Source: Planctomycetota bacterium
Lineage (GTDB): Bacteria; Planctomycetota; Planctomycetia; Pirellulales; Pirellulaceae
Direction of reading: 5' to 3'
Assembly (NCBI GenBank): GCA_019347795.1
Contig: JAHWKS010000288.1
Span: 1-6,926, forward strand
DNA: 6,926 nt
Positions 1 through 5,988 of this stretch are shown here, piece by piece. Position numbers and translations under genes: made by a program. The notes below the pieces were generated by a model, which saw only the letters and a program-made list of their open reading frames with translations, was not told the origin of the DNA and did not search any database. Every line of letters starts with the position of its first letter. The stretch's first letter is position 1.

Positions 1-770
1 CCCCAGTTGCCGCTCAGGCCGACGCGGCCGGCCGTCGCCTGCTCGTGGGGTTGCTGATCGGCGTGAGCGCCATCGTGGAAGCGGCGCTGTACAGCACGCC
101 GCGGGTCCCGATGTCGCTGCACGGGATGGCCGTCTTCGGCCTCGCCCTCGGCCAAATCTCCCTCGTCATCGGCTGGGCGGTTCTGGGCCGGCGGAACTGG
201 CTCCTTCGCCTGATGGTAACCGTCGGCGTCATCACCGGCTTTGCCGCCTTGCTTCCCAACCATTTCGGAGTCCCCTTCTCCAGCTTCCTGGGCTTTTTGC
301 TGCTGCACGGGCTGGACGTGGCCGCATGGAGCTTTGCCGCGCGAATTGTGGGACTGCGGTTCCGCGCGTCGGGTGAGCCGACGACGATCCAGAATGAAGG
401 CCGCCCGTGGCGATACTCGCTGGCGGGGCTGTTCGCCGTCACCACCGCCGCCGCCGCCGTGGCCGCGCTGGTGCGGGCCGCCGACTTGCCCGACGGCAGC
501 TATCTGATTCTTCTCGGCTACCATGCGGCGTTTGTTCTCGTCAGCCTTGTTGCATTGGCGCCGATGCTCGTGGTCCGGCTCCGGTGGAATATCGTGCTGA
601 TGCTGCTGGCGCTCATCGCGGCGCCGATCCTGGGATGGCTGGCGGGGTCGCTGGAATCCAACGCCGACCGCATAGCCTGGCTCACGCTCTGCCAGGCGAT
701 CTACCTCCTCGCCGCCGGCTGGGTGCTGCGCGCAGCCGGCTATCGCGCCGCCTGGAGCGATTGCCGGTAA
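1..770 (+). CDS. Multi-pass integral membrane protein, 5'-truncated by window edge
   Basis: The reading frame is already open at the first complete codon (position 3) and ends with TAA at 768-770, so the true start lies upstream. A GTG at 45 is possible but has no ribosome-binding site and would cut into the first hydrophobic segment. The visible 255 residues hold about eight hydrophobic segments (roughly residues 13-31, 41-61, 68-86, 95-117, 138-160, 167-190, 195-216 and 223-243), split four and four by a polar linker near 121-137 (RASGEPTTIQNEGRP). Just after the linker the segment RYSLAGLFAVTTAAAAVAA resembles the 'FSLRxLLxxxT' segment found in many planctomycete membrane proteins of unknown function. 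That resemblance is from memory, not a search. I see no catalytic motif, so the function is unknown. It is followed by GC-rich inverted repeats that may end its transcript. Confidence 0.85.
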   Translation, partial: PVAAQADAAGRRLLVGLLIGVSAIVEAALYSTPRVPMSLHGMAVFGLALGQISLVIGWAVLGRRNWLLRLMVTVGVITGFAALLPNHFGVPFSSFLGFLLLHGLDVAAWSFAARIVGLRFRASGEPTTIQNEGRPWRYSLAGLFAVTTAAAAVAALVRAADLPDGSYLILLGYHAAFVLVSLVALAPMLVVRLRWNIVLMLLALIAAPILGWLAGSLESNADRIAWLTLCQAIYLLAAGWVLRAAGYRAAWSDCR

Positions 771-798
771 ACTGCCGAGAGTAGCAAAAGTACGGTGC

Positions 799-810
799 TG
801 CGGCGCCGCA
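799..810. repeat. 12-bp perfect palindrome after membrane-protein gene
   Basis: TGCGGCGCCGCA is a perfect palindrome 28 bp after the stop of the upstream gene. Flanking GTGC/GCAC sequence allows an alternative small hairpin over 795-811. There is no T-run after it, so it is at best a weak terminator or pause site. It may also be chance in such GC-rich DNA. Confidence 0.3.
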
Positions 811-824
811 CTTCCCATCGCCTC

Positions 825-839
825 GCCGGCCGGGCCGGC
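825..839. repeat. GC-rich inverted repeat, possible terminator stem
   Basis: GCCGGCC-G-GGCCGGC is a perfect 7-bp inverted repeat about 55 bp after the membrane-protein stop. It would fold into a very stable short hairpin, but no U-tract follows. It could contribute to ending transcription before the small ORF at 916. Confidence 0.3.
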
Positions 840-879
840 CCCCTCCGTGACCTAGGGTTGTTTGGGCGGAGGCGCCGGA

Positions 880-895
880 TTCGGCCACGGCCGAA
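880..895. repeat. Inverted repeat just upstream of the small ORF's RBS
   Basis: TTCGGCC-AC-GGCCGAA is a perfect 7-bp inverted repeat; as RNA it gives a 6-bp stem with a CACG tetraloop. It ends 2 bp before the putative ribosome-binding site of the 37-codon gene and 20 bp before its ATG. The position suits an operator or a leader hairpin that affects translation. This is inference only. Confidence 0.35.
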
Positions 896-897
896 GT

Positions 898-905
898 GGA
901 AAGGA
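898..905 (+). promoter_or_regulatory. Ribosome-binding site for the 37-codon ORF
   Basis: GGAAAGGA lies 10 nt before the ATG at 916. It is the main argument that the short frame is translated. Confidence 0.45.
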
Positions 906-915
906 CACACCCGAC

Positions 916-1029
916 ATGGCCCGATGGCCGCGGCGCGTCTGGACGACGATCTTCACCTACGCCGCCATCTTCATCCTCTTTCCCTTGCTGTGCCTGTTGG
1001 CGTACGCCTGGGTCCGAGGATGGTGGTAG
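916..1029 (+). CDS. Small single-pass membrane peptide, 37 aa, unknown function
   Basis: ATG at 916 to TAG at 1027-1029. The peptide begins MARWPRRVWTTIFTY, has an uncharged hydrophobic stretch from about residue 11 to 31, and ends AWVRGWW. The three arginines before the hydrophobic stretch predict an N-in, C-out single membrane helix. Support for translation: a GGAAAGGA site 10 nt upstream; G or C at the third position of 33 of 37 codons; and a protein that makes sense as a membrane helix, whereas the overlapping frames give arginine/proline-rich junk. It lies 95 bp before the pyrophosphorylase gene on the same strand, so the two may share a transcript. I recognise no family. It could be a conserved planctomycete microprotein or a chance ORF; homologues would decide. 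Confidence 0.5.
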   Translation: MARWPRRVWTTIFTYAAIFILFPLLCLLAYAWVRGWW

Positions 1030-1069
1030 GCCGCGTCCGGCGCCGAATCGCCCAACAACTTCCTCCCAC

Positions 1070-1088
1070 CCGCCGGGGCTAAAGGCGG
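1070..1088. repeat. Weak stem-loop between small ORF and pyrophosphorylase gene
   Basis: CCGCC (1070-1074) can pair with GGCGG (1084-1088) around a 9-nt loop. No T-run follows. It is too weak to argue for a terminator, so read-through from the small ORF into the gene at 1125 remains likely. Confidence 0.15.
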
Positions 1089-1124
1089 ACGGGACATCGT
1101 GGGCGATTTCGGGAGCAGATCGGC

Positions 1125-2567
1125 GTGTCTCTACAGCAAGTGGACGCCGCCCTGGGGCTGGGCGGACAACAGCAGCTTCTTTCGAGGCTGGCTCGGTACG
1201 GCCAGGAGCATCTATTGCGGTTCTGGGACGACTTGTCCAAGACGCAGCAGCGGCGGCTGGCGGACCAGATCGACGCGGTCGATCTGGAGATCGTCGGACG
1301 ACTGATGCGCGAGGGCGAGGGGGCCGCCAACGGTAAGTTACTCGCGGAGCGGGCCGAGCCGCCCCCCGCCATTCGACCCGCCAAAGGCGAGACGCCCTAC
1401 CCCCGCGAGCAGGCGCGGACCGCGGGCGAAGCCGCGCTGCGGGCGGGTAAGGTGGGAATGATCCTGGTGGCCGGCGGGCAGGGAACCCGGCTGGGGTTCG
1501 ATGCGCCCAAAGGCATGTATCCGCTGGGGCCGGTTTCGCGTCGAACCTTGTTTCAGATCCTCCTCGATCGCCTGACCGCGATCGCGCGCCGCTATGGAAC
1601 GCGCATCCCGCTGTACTTGATGACCAGCCCGGCGACGCATGACACCACCGTCACGTTCCTCGAGGCGAACGACCGCTTCGGCTTGCCGCCCGAGGATCTG
1701 CACGTCTTTCGCCAAGGCGTGATGCCCGCTGTTTGCGCCGCCACCGGACGGGTGCTCATGGCCGACCGCGACGCGCTCTGCCTGGCGCCTGACGGTCACG
1801 GCGGGATGCTCGGAGCGCTGTCCGCCAGCGGCGGCCTGCAGGACGCGGCGCTGCGCGGCGTCGAGCAGTTCTTCTACTGCCAGGTAGATAACCCGCTGGC
1901 GCCCTGCTGCGATCCGGAACTGATCGGCTGGAGCATCCTGTCCGGCGCCGAGATGACGACGCTGGCGGTGTCCAAGCGCGATCCGGTCGAGCGGATGGGA
2001 AACATCGTGGCGATCGACGGCAAGCTCCGCATCGTCGAGTACAGCGAATTGCCGCCGGAGATCGCCTCGCGCCGCAACGACGACGGCTCCCTCCGCCTCT
2101 GGGCCGGCAACACGGCCATCCACGTGTTCACGCTCGACTTTTTCCGCCGGGTTTCCGCCGCGCCCGACGCTCTGCCGTATCACCTCGCCCGCAAGAAATC
2201 GCCGTACGTGGATGCATCCGGACAGTTGATCACTCCCGCGGCGCCCAATGCGGTAAAGTTCGAGCGGTTCATCTTCGACCTGCTTCCGGCGGCGGAGCGG
2301 ACGATTGTGATCGAAGGGGCAAAAGCCGAGGTCTTCGCGCCCGTCAAAGACGCCCCCGGCCGCGGCGCCGACACCCCCGAAGCCGCTCAGGCCGCGATGT
2401 CCGCCCTGCACCGCCGCTGGCTGGTGGAGTGCGGCGCCGCGGTCGCCGCCGACGCCGTGGTGGAGATCCATCCAGACTTCGCGATCGACACACGCGAATT
2501 AGCCGCGAGAATCCATCGCGGCGCCGAAGTTGCTTCGCCGGCCTATCTTTGCGTGACCGCCCAGTAG
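1125..2567 (+). CDS. UDP-sugar pyrophosphorylase, eukaryotic UAP1-like (UDPGP family)
   Basis: 480 residues. It probably catalyses UTP + sugar-1-phosphate (most likely N-acetylglucosamine-1-phosphate) to UDP-sugar + PPi in the cytoplasm. The GTG at 1125 is the only start after the in-frame TAA at 1080-1082 and has GGGAG (1111-1115) 9 nt upstream. Residues about 16-60 match the helical N-terminus of UAP1 (RYGQEHLLRFWDDL). The nucleotide-binding loop VAGGQGTRLG is at 115-124, with K129 in PKGMY. Then come MTS (167-169), RQGVMPAV (196-203), APDGHGG (221-227), QVDNPL (253-258), EYSE (305-308), AGN (327-329), KFERFIFD (378-385) and FAPVK (404-408), so both expected lysines, 129 and 408, are present. 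Length is close to human UAP1 (505-522 residues). There is no left-handed beta-helix acetyltransferase domain, so it is not GlmU. The substrate (GlcNAc, GalNAc or glucose) cannot be told from sequence. Confidence 0.95.
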   Translation: MSLQQVDAALGLGGQQQLLSRLARYGQEHLLRFWDDLSKTQQRRLADQIDAVDLEIVGRLMREGEGAANGKLLAERAEPPPAIRPAKGETPYPREQARTAGEAALRAGKVGMILVAGGQGTRLGFDAPKGMYPLGPVSRRTLFQILLDRLTAIARRYGTRIPLYLMTSPATHDTTVTFLEANDRFGLPPEDLHVFRQGVMPAVCAATGRVLMADRDALCLAPDGHGGMLGALSASGGLQDAALRGVEQFFYCQVDNPLAPCCDPELIGWSILSGAEMTTLAVSKRDPVERMGNIVAIDGKLRIVEYSELPPEIASRRNDDGSLRLWAGNTAIHVFTLDFFRRVSAAPDALPYHLARKKSPYVDASGQLITPAAPNAVKFERFIFDLLPAAERTIVIEGAKAEVFAPVKDAPGRGADTPEAAQAAMSALHRRWLVECGAAVAADAVVEIHPDFAIDTRELAARIHRGAEVASPAYLCVTAQ

Positions 2568-2575
2568 CGGCGAGC

Positions 2576-2590
2576 GGCGCCGTGCGCGCC
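2576..2590. terminator. Possible weak terminator between convergent genes
   Basis: GGCGC-CGTGC-GCGCC is a 5-bp stem with a 5-nt loop, 8 bp after the pyrophosphorylase stop and 39 bp from the P450 stop on the other strand. It is the only stem I see in this 62-bp convergent gap, and no clear U-tract follows on either strand. Confidence 0.2.
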
Positions 2591-2629
2591 TTCACAGCAA
2601 CCGCTTCTCTTACTCCAGCCACGCCCGGC

Positions 2630-4027
2630 TCAGACTTCGACCATCTCCACATAACGGTGGATATTGCCCTCCACCGGGCTTGCCTTCAGCGGCGCGTCGA
2701 GCGGGTGCAACTGCACGCGCACCGGCGTCAGCGGCGCCAGCATCGTGGAAATCGCGTTCGCGTCGATCGTGGAGCCGGGGACGACGCGGAGGCGGAATCG
2801 GCGCCAGATGGCGGGCGCCACCAGCTTCATGATCATCTCGGCCAGCGGGCCTCCCATGCAGCGGCGGGCGCCGGCGCCGAAGGGGAGATAGGCATACGGC
2901 GATGGCCGCAGCGAAAGCCAGCGATCCGGATGAAATCGCTCCGGCTGCTCGTAGAGCGTCGGCATGTGGTGCGTCATGAATTGGCTGAACACGACCACCG
3001 TTCCCCGGCTCAGCCGGAAAGGCCCCAGGGAAACCGGCTTCATCGCCACGCGCTGCACATAGGCCGATCCGGGCAGGATCCGCAGGCTTTCTTTGATCAC
3101 GCGATCGAGAAAGGAGTCGCTCTCCACCGGATGAAGCGCGGGACGAGCGCAATCGCTCGTCAGCTCCTCCGACAACCTTCTTCCCTGCGAGGGATGTTGC
3201 GCCAAGAGAAAGAGCGTCCACGTCAGGCTGTGCGCGGTGGTCAGGTGCGCGGCGCTGAACAGCAGGGCGGCCTGACCGATCAGCTCTTCGTCGGTCAGCC
3301 CATCTCCGGCGGCCTGGCTGCGGAGCAGGATGGAGAGCACGTCATCGCCGCTGGGGTCGCAGCGGCGAAGCCCGATCATCCGCCGGATTCCCGTTTCGAG
3401 CTGCTCCGCGTACGCCAGCAGCCCTTGGTAGCGGCCATGGCTTTGCGGCTGCGGGATGATCGCCGCCAGGCCGATGCGTTGGCTCATGGCACCCCAGCGA
3501 TCGATCATCTCGCCCAACTCCAGCGCCAGGCCGCTGTCGTTGAGGCCGAATAAGAGCGAGCTGGTGATCCGCAACAACAGCGAGTTCATCTCGACGTGCA
3601 GATCGCGTGTCTGGCCGACCCGCCAGTCACGGAGCATGGCGTGCGTCAGTTCCGCGATCCGCTGGACGTAGGCGGGGAAGACGCGCTTCTGAAACGGCGC
3701 CAGCAGCAGACGTCGTTGCTCGCGATGACGGGCGCCGTTCTGGCTCAAAAGGCCGCTCGTCAGCCGCCGCTGCGCCGAGTCGCGGGGACCGCGGATCGGG
3801 AAGAAGTACGAGTGAAACGTCTCGGCGTCGCTGAGCACGCGCTGGTTGAACTCGGGACCGAAGACGAAGATCACCCGTTGCCCGTCCTCCAAAGCTGAGA
3901 TTTCGCCATGCTCCTCATACAGGCGCCGCATCGTCCCCAGCGGATCCTCGGCCGCCGCGCTGAACGAGCCGCGGGTAATCGGAAGCGCACTCTTTTTGGT
4001 GATACGCGCAGTTGCCGTACGAAGCAT
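2630..4027 (-). CDS. Cytochrome P450 (soluble, bacterial), unassigned family
   Basis: 465 residues from the ATG at 4027; a TTG just before it (4028-4030) is an alternative start, and neither has a clear Shine-Dalgarno sequence. Heme monooxygenase fold, substrate unknown. Motifs: C-helix HREQRR (101-106); I-helix SAAHLTTA (258-265); K-helix ExxR as ESLR (E313-R316); PERF at 362-365 in the meander; heme loop FGAGARRCMG (383-392) fits FxxGxRxCxG, with C390 as heme thiolate ligand. The usual I-helix pattern is (A/G)GxE/DTT. Here the acid is L262 (codon CTG) and the preceding Gly is A260, while T263-T264 are kept. No signal peptide or N-terminal membrane anchor is visible. No ferredoxin or reductase gene is in the window, so the redox partner must be elsewhere. 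The gene converges on the pyrophosphorylase and diverges from the DUF1559 gene, so it is probably transcribed alone. Confidence 0.96.
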   Translation of the reverse strand: MLRTATARITKKSALPITRGSFSAAAEDPLGTMRRLYEEHGEISALEDGQRVIFVFGPEFNQRVLSDAETFHSYFFPIRGPRDSAQRRLTSGLLSQNGARHREQRRLLLAPFQKRVFPAYVQRIAELTHAMLRDWRVGQTRDLHVEMNSLLLRITSSLLFGLNDSGLALELGEMIDRWGAMSQRIGLAAIIPQPQSHGRYQGLLAYAEQLETGIRRMIGLRRCDPSGDDVLSILLRSQAAGDGLTDEELIGQAALLFSAAHLTTAHSLTWTLFLLAQHPSQGRRLSEELTSDCARPALHPVESDSFLDRVIKESLRILPGSAYVQRVAMKPVSLGPFRLSRGTVVVFSQFMTHHMPTLYEQPERFHPDRWLSLRPSPYAYLPFGAGARRCMGGPLAEMIMKLVAPAIWRRFRLRVVPGSTIDANAISTMLAPLTPVRVQLHPLDAPLKASPVEGNIHRYVEMVEV

Positions 4028-4203
4028 CAAGCGTCAAGGCGCGGAAGAAAACGCGGCCCGTCCCTGCGTTCAGCGGTCGGCCTTGACCAGAGAAGCAATG
4101 TCGAACCAGCGAAGTGGGGCAAAAACCGTTCCGTGACGATAGCGATTCTGGAGCAGACAGAGAAATCGGGAAAAACGTGTCGATTGCAGAGAGTGCGGTG
4201 CAT

Positions 4204-4243
4204 CGCGGCGGCCGGGGTGGAGCCGCGGCGGCCATCCCCGAGC
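4204..4243. repeat. Imperfect 20-bp tandem repeat with internal dyad
   Basis: CGCGGCGGCC occurs at 4204-4213 and again at 4224-4233, a 20-bp period, and both units end in GAGC. The middle parts (GGGGTGG and ATCCCC) are roughly complementary, so the array could also form a stem over about 4213-4240 with one bulge. It may be a protein-binding site or a chance GC-rich repeat. Confidence 0.3.
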
Positions 4244-4288
4244 GACGATGGCGAAACTTGGCGCCCGTCCGAATAGGGGGTTTTCAGT

Positions 4289-4303
4289 GGGGATTAAACT
4301 TGC
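4289..4303 (+). promoter_or_regulatory. Candidate sigma-54-type (-24/-12) promoter for DUF1559 gene
   Basis: GGGGATTAAACTTGC aligns with TGGCAC-N5-TTGC: the GG (4290-4291) and GC (4302-4303) have the required 10-bp spacing, and the TTGC box is exact. The -24 box is a poor match. It would give a leader of about 70 nt before the ATG at 4386. No sigma-70-like pair with good spacing was seen in this stretch. A single weak match like this can occur by chance. Confidence 0.2.
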
Positions 4304-4367
4304 GACAATCGGCTTGTTCACACGACTCATCTTGGCGATTTCCCCGCCTTAAGCAGAGAGAGAAGAG

Positions 4368-4373
4368 AGGAGG
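4368..4373 (+). promoter_or_regulatory. Strong Shine-Dalgarno for DUF1559 gene
   Basis: AGGAGG within a purine-rich run (4351-4373), 12 nt before the ATG at 4386. The spacing is a little long, but this fixes the start and so the short pilin-type leader. Confidence 0.75.
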
Positions 4374-4385
4374 TTCGGCCTACCG

Positions 4386-5501
4386 ATGCGTACCCGAAGA
4401 ACCGGCTTCACCCTGGTCGAGATGCTGGTGGTGATCACGATCATCGGCATGTTAATGGCGCTCTTGCTCCCGGCCATCAACTCCGCCCGGGAAGCAGCAA
4501 GGCAGGCGGTCTGCACCACAAACCAACAAAACCTCGCCAAGGCGATCCAGTCTTTCGCAACGAGCAAGATGCGATTACCGCCTTCCATGTCGCTGGCGCA
4601 TCAAGTGGCGGCGGTCGGCGACCCAGACTTTTCACGTAATCGGGTGTGGGGTTGGGTACCGCCGCTGTTGCCTGAGCTCAATCATACCGACACGTACGAT
4701 GCGATGCTCGATACCATCGGACAGAACACGGCTGCATACGAATCGATTTTTACTACGCTTTACTATTCCGAATACAACTGTCCTTCGACGACGCGGGAGA
4801 ACCTTGATCAGCCGTGGCTAAGCTACTACGTCAATGGCGGGCGGGCGAATGCGGCGATTGCGGGTCTGGACGATTCCGGAGCTTACTCCCCTGAGTTGTT
4901 CGGCTACTCCACCGAGATGGGCACCGTTGCAATCACTCGGCCGCCGGATTGGCGAGAGAACGGCGCCGTGATGATGCGTTTGCGCGTCATCCATCCCTCC
5001 ACCGGAAATGTGGTCACCATCAACAACCAAACAAATACGTTGGATGATATCCATGACGGCCAATCGATGACGGTGTTGATCGCCGAAAATTGTAATCCTC
5101 GCGGCGGCGATCTGGGAAATACCTGGAGCAATACCTACATAGACCCAACTGGCAACGTGGCGATTGATCCACCCCAGGAGCACCACAATGTGATCATGTG
5201 GCACATGCCTGGCGAGTCGTTGGAGAACGGCGCACGCGTTGGTATCAACCAACACAAGGACGACGTGCTGGACACCGCCCACGCTCGACCAGCGAGTTTT
5301 CATCCGGGACTTGTGATCGTCACCTTCGTCGATGGCCACACGCAAAAGATTAGTGAAACCATCGATTATCGCGTTTATTCCTTGATCATGACGTCGCACG
5401 GGCGCGGCGTTCGCAATCCTGCCACCGGCGCGTCTGAACCACAGATCGGTCCATCCTGGCCAAACGGCGGTATGGTCAGCGAAGCTGATCTGGCGCTGTA
5501 G
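4386..5501 (+). CDS. DUF1559 protein with type IV pilin-like leader and H-X9-DG motif
   Basis: 371 residues. The leader MRTRRTG is followed by FTLVEM: a prepilin peptidase would cut after G7 and methylate F8, and the conserved Glu at +5 is present (E12). The hydrophobic helix spans about residues 8-29 and is followed by the family's LPAINSAREAAR. C43 lies in the 'CxxNxxNLxxA' region. H306 and D316-G317 form the H-X9-DG motif (HPGLVIVTFVDG) that defines this prepilin-type processing-associated family (PF07596/TIGR04294, by recall). These proteins occur in dozens to hundreds of copies per planctomycete genome. They are thought to be exported and membrane- or pseudopilus-associated, but their role is not established. 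The gene is much less GC-rich than its neighbours: line 4741-4800 has 26 G/C of 60, against 49 of 60 at 1801-1860 in the pyrophosphorylase gene. It appears to stand alone, with its own RBS and long flanking gaps. Confidence 0.97.
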   Translation: MRTRRTGFTLVEMLVVITIIGMLMALLLPAINSAREAARQAVCTTNQQNLAKAIQSFATSKMRLPPSMSLAHQVAAVGDPDFSRNRVWGWVPPLLPELNHTDTYDAMLDTIGQNTAAYESIFTTLYYSEYNCPSTTRENLDQPWLSYYVNGGRANAAIAGLDDSGAYSPELFGYSTEMGTVAITRPPDWRENGAVMMRLRVIHPSTGNVVTINNQTNTLDDIHDGQSMTVLIAENCNPRGGDLGNTWSNTYIDPTGNVAIDPPQEHHNVIMWHMPGESLENGARVGINQHKDDVLDTAHARPASFHPGLVIVTFVDGHTQKISETIDYRVYSLIMTSHGRGVRNPATGASEPQIGPSWPNGGMVSEADLAL

Positions 5502-5560
5502 AAGGCGCCGACCGATTCGTACTCGGCTGTGTTCCCCGCTGACCCACTCGTTTCGTTCGT

Positions 5561-5600
5561 CGGCACGGGCGGAATTCCAGGGAACTTTCTGCGCGTGCCG
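5561..5600. terminator. Possible stem-loop after DUF1559 gene
   Basis: CGGCACG (5561-5567) pairs perfectly with CGTGCCG (5594-5600), and an inner TTCC/GGAA stem (5575-5584) lies within the loop. It starts 60 bp after the DUF1559 stop. No U-tract follows, so intrinsic termination here is uncertain. A shorter GCCGA/TCGGC stem lies at 5507-5527. Confidence 0.25.
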
Positions 5601-5608
5601 GCGTCTAA

Positions 5609-5813
5609 CTCCGCCCGGGACGACTGCGCTCTGCGCAACGACGCGCCGGCCGCGTCGTGGAGGTATCGCCGAATGTTCCCCTTCTCCCGCCCGCCGCGCA
5701 AGGCGACAGCTCGGTTCCGTCGTCGCCTGGGACCCCTTCGACTCGCTGCTGTTCATCTTCGACGATGAGGACCCCGATCCCTCGCCGACGACATCGCCCG
5801 CGCCCGCCCATAA
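5609..5813 (+). pseudogene. Possible decayed gene fragment spread over three frames
   Basis: Protein-like sequence appears to run through three frames in turn. The frame through 5657 gives VVEVSPNVPLLPPAAQGDSS. The frame through 5701 then gives VVAWDPFDSLLFIFDDEDP (about 5719-5775), with high G/C at third positions (36 of 45 codons over 5704-5838). The third frame gives SLADDIARARP and TAA at 5811-5813. A GC-rich palindrome plus T-run follows 2 bp later, as expected at a gene's end. No start codon with an RBS precedes these stretches. It could be the 3' end of a gene broken by frameshifts, or frames that are open only because of GC content. I do not recognise the family. Confidence 0.2.
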
Positions 5814-5815
5814 CC

Positions 5816-5833
5816 CAGGCGGCCGCCTGTTTT
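5816..5833 (+). terminator. Probable intrinsic terminator
   Basis: CAGGCGGCCGCCTG (5816-5829) is a perfect 14-bp palindrome. As RNA it gives a CAGGC/GCCTG stem with a GGCC tetraloop, followed directly by TTTTCTCT. It is the best terminator-like structure in the window. It would end either a long DUF1559 3' leader-out or a transcript of the damaged frame just upstream. Confidence 0.4.
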
Positions 5834-5954
5834 CTCTGCCGAGAGGCAATCCATCTCAACGAGCAGGTGCCACGATCAATCTTCTACGGATCACAACATT
5901 CTCGGCGATCGAAAAAGAAAATTTGAGCAGAAGGCGACAAAGGAAACGGAGGAA

Positions 5955-5969
5955 AGCCGACACTCGGCT
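5955..5969. repeat. Short perfect stem-loop
   Basis: AGCCGA-CAC-TCGGCT forms a 6-bp stem with a 3-nt loop. It is followed by GCCG-CCTC-CGGC (5973-5984) and the palindrome CGACGTCG (5984-5991). The cluster lies about 95-130 bp upstream of the ATG at 6087 and may be part of that gene's control region. Confidence 0.25.
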
Positions 5970-5988
5970 CCTGCCGCCTCCGGCGACG

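Larger units (their letters stand above)
4028..4385. other. Intergenic region between divergent P450 and DUF1559 genes
   Basis: 358 bp with no convincing gene; the open frames crossing it on both strands are low-complexity or arginine-rich and lack ribosome-binding sites. It should hold the promoters of both flanking genes. On the P450 side I find no clear -35/-10 pair and no Shine-Dalgarno. On the DUF1559 side there is a possible sigma-54-type element (4289-4303) and a strong AGGAGG. An imperfect 20-bp tandem repeat sits mid-region (4204-4243). A-rich tracts at about 4120-4125 and 4171-4175 lie within otherwise GC-rich DNA. Confidence 0.6.

Noticed and set aside
1338..2471. A 377-codon open frame on the minus strand opposite the pyrophosphorylase gene
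   Set aside because: It is a shadow: the plus frame has full-length family motifs, while the minus translation is rich in Arg, Gly and His with no recognisable domain. Long antisense frames are expected when third-position GC is very high.
2429..3553. A 374-codon open frame on the plus strand opposite the P450 gene
   Set aside because: It is a mirror of the P450 frame in GC-rich DNA, with Arg/His/Gln-rich low-complexity protein, no RBS and overlap of the real pyrophosphorylase 3' end.
3908..4276. Open frames of 96-122 codons on the plus strand crossing the P450 start
   Set aside because: They overlap the P450 N-terminus, have no RBS, and give Arg/Ser-rich translations without any hydrophobic core or motif.
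5529..5768. A 79-codon plus-strand frame (GTG start) after the DUF1559 gene
   Set aside because: No ribosome-binding site, and the second half is an Arg-rich run typical of out-of-frame GC-rich sequence. At most its region belongs to the possible decayed gene.
4818..5849. A 343-codon minus-strand frame across the DUF1559 gene and the following gap
   Set aside because: It overlaps nearly all of a certain gene on the other strand and its translation shows no fold or motif.
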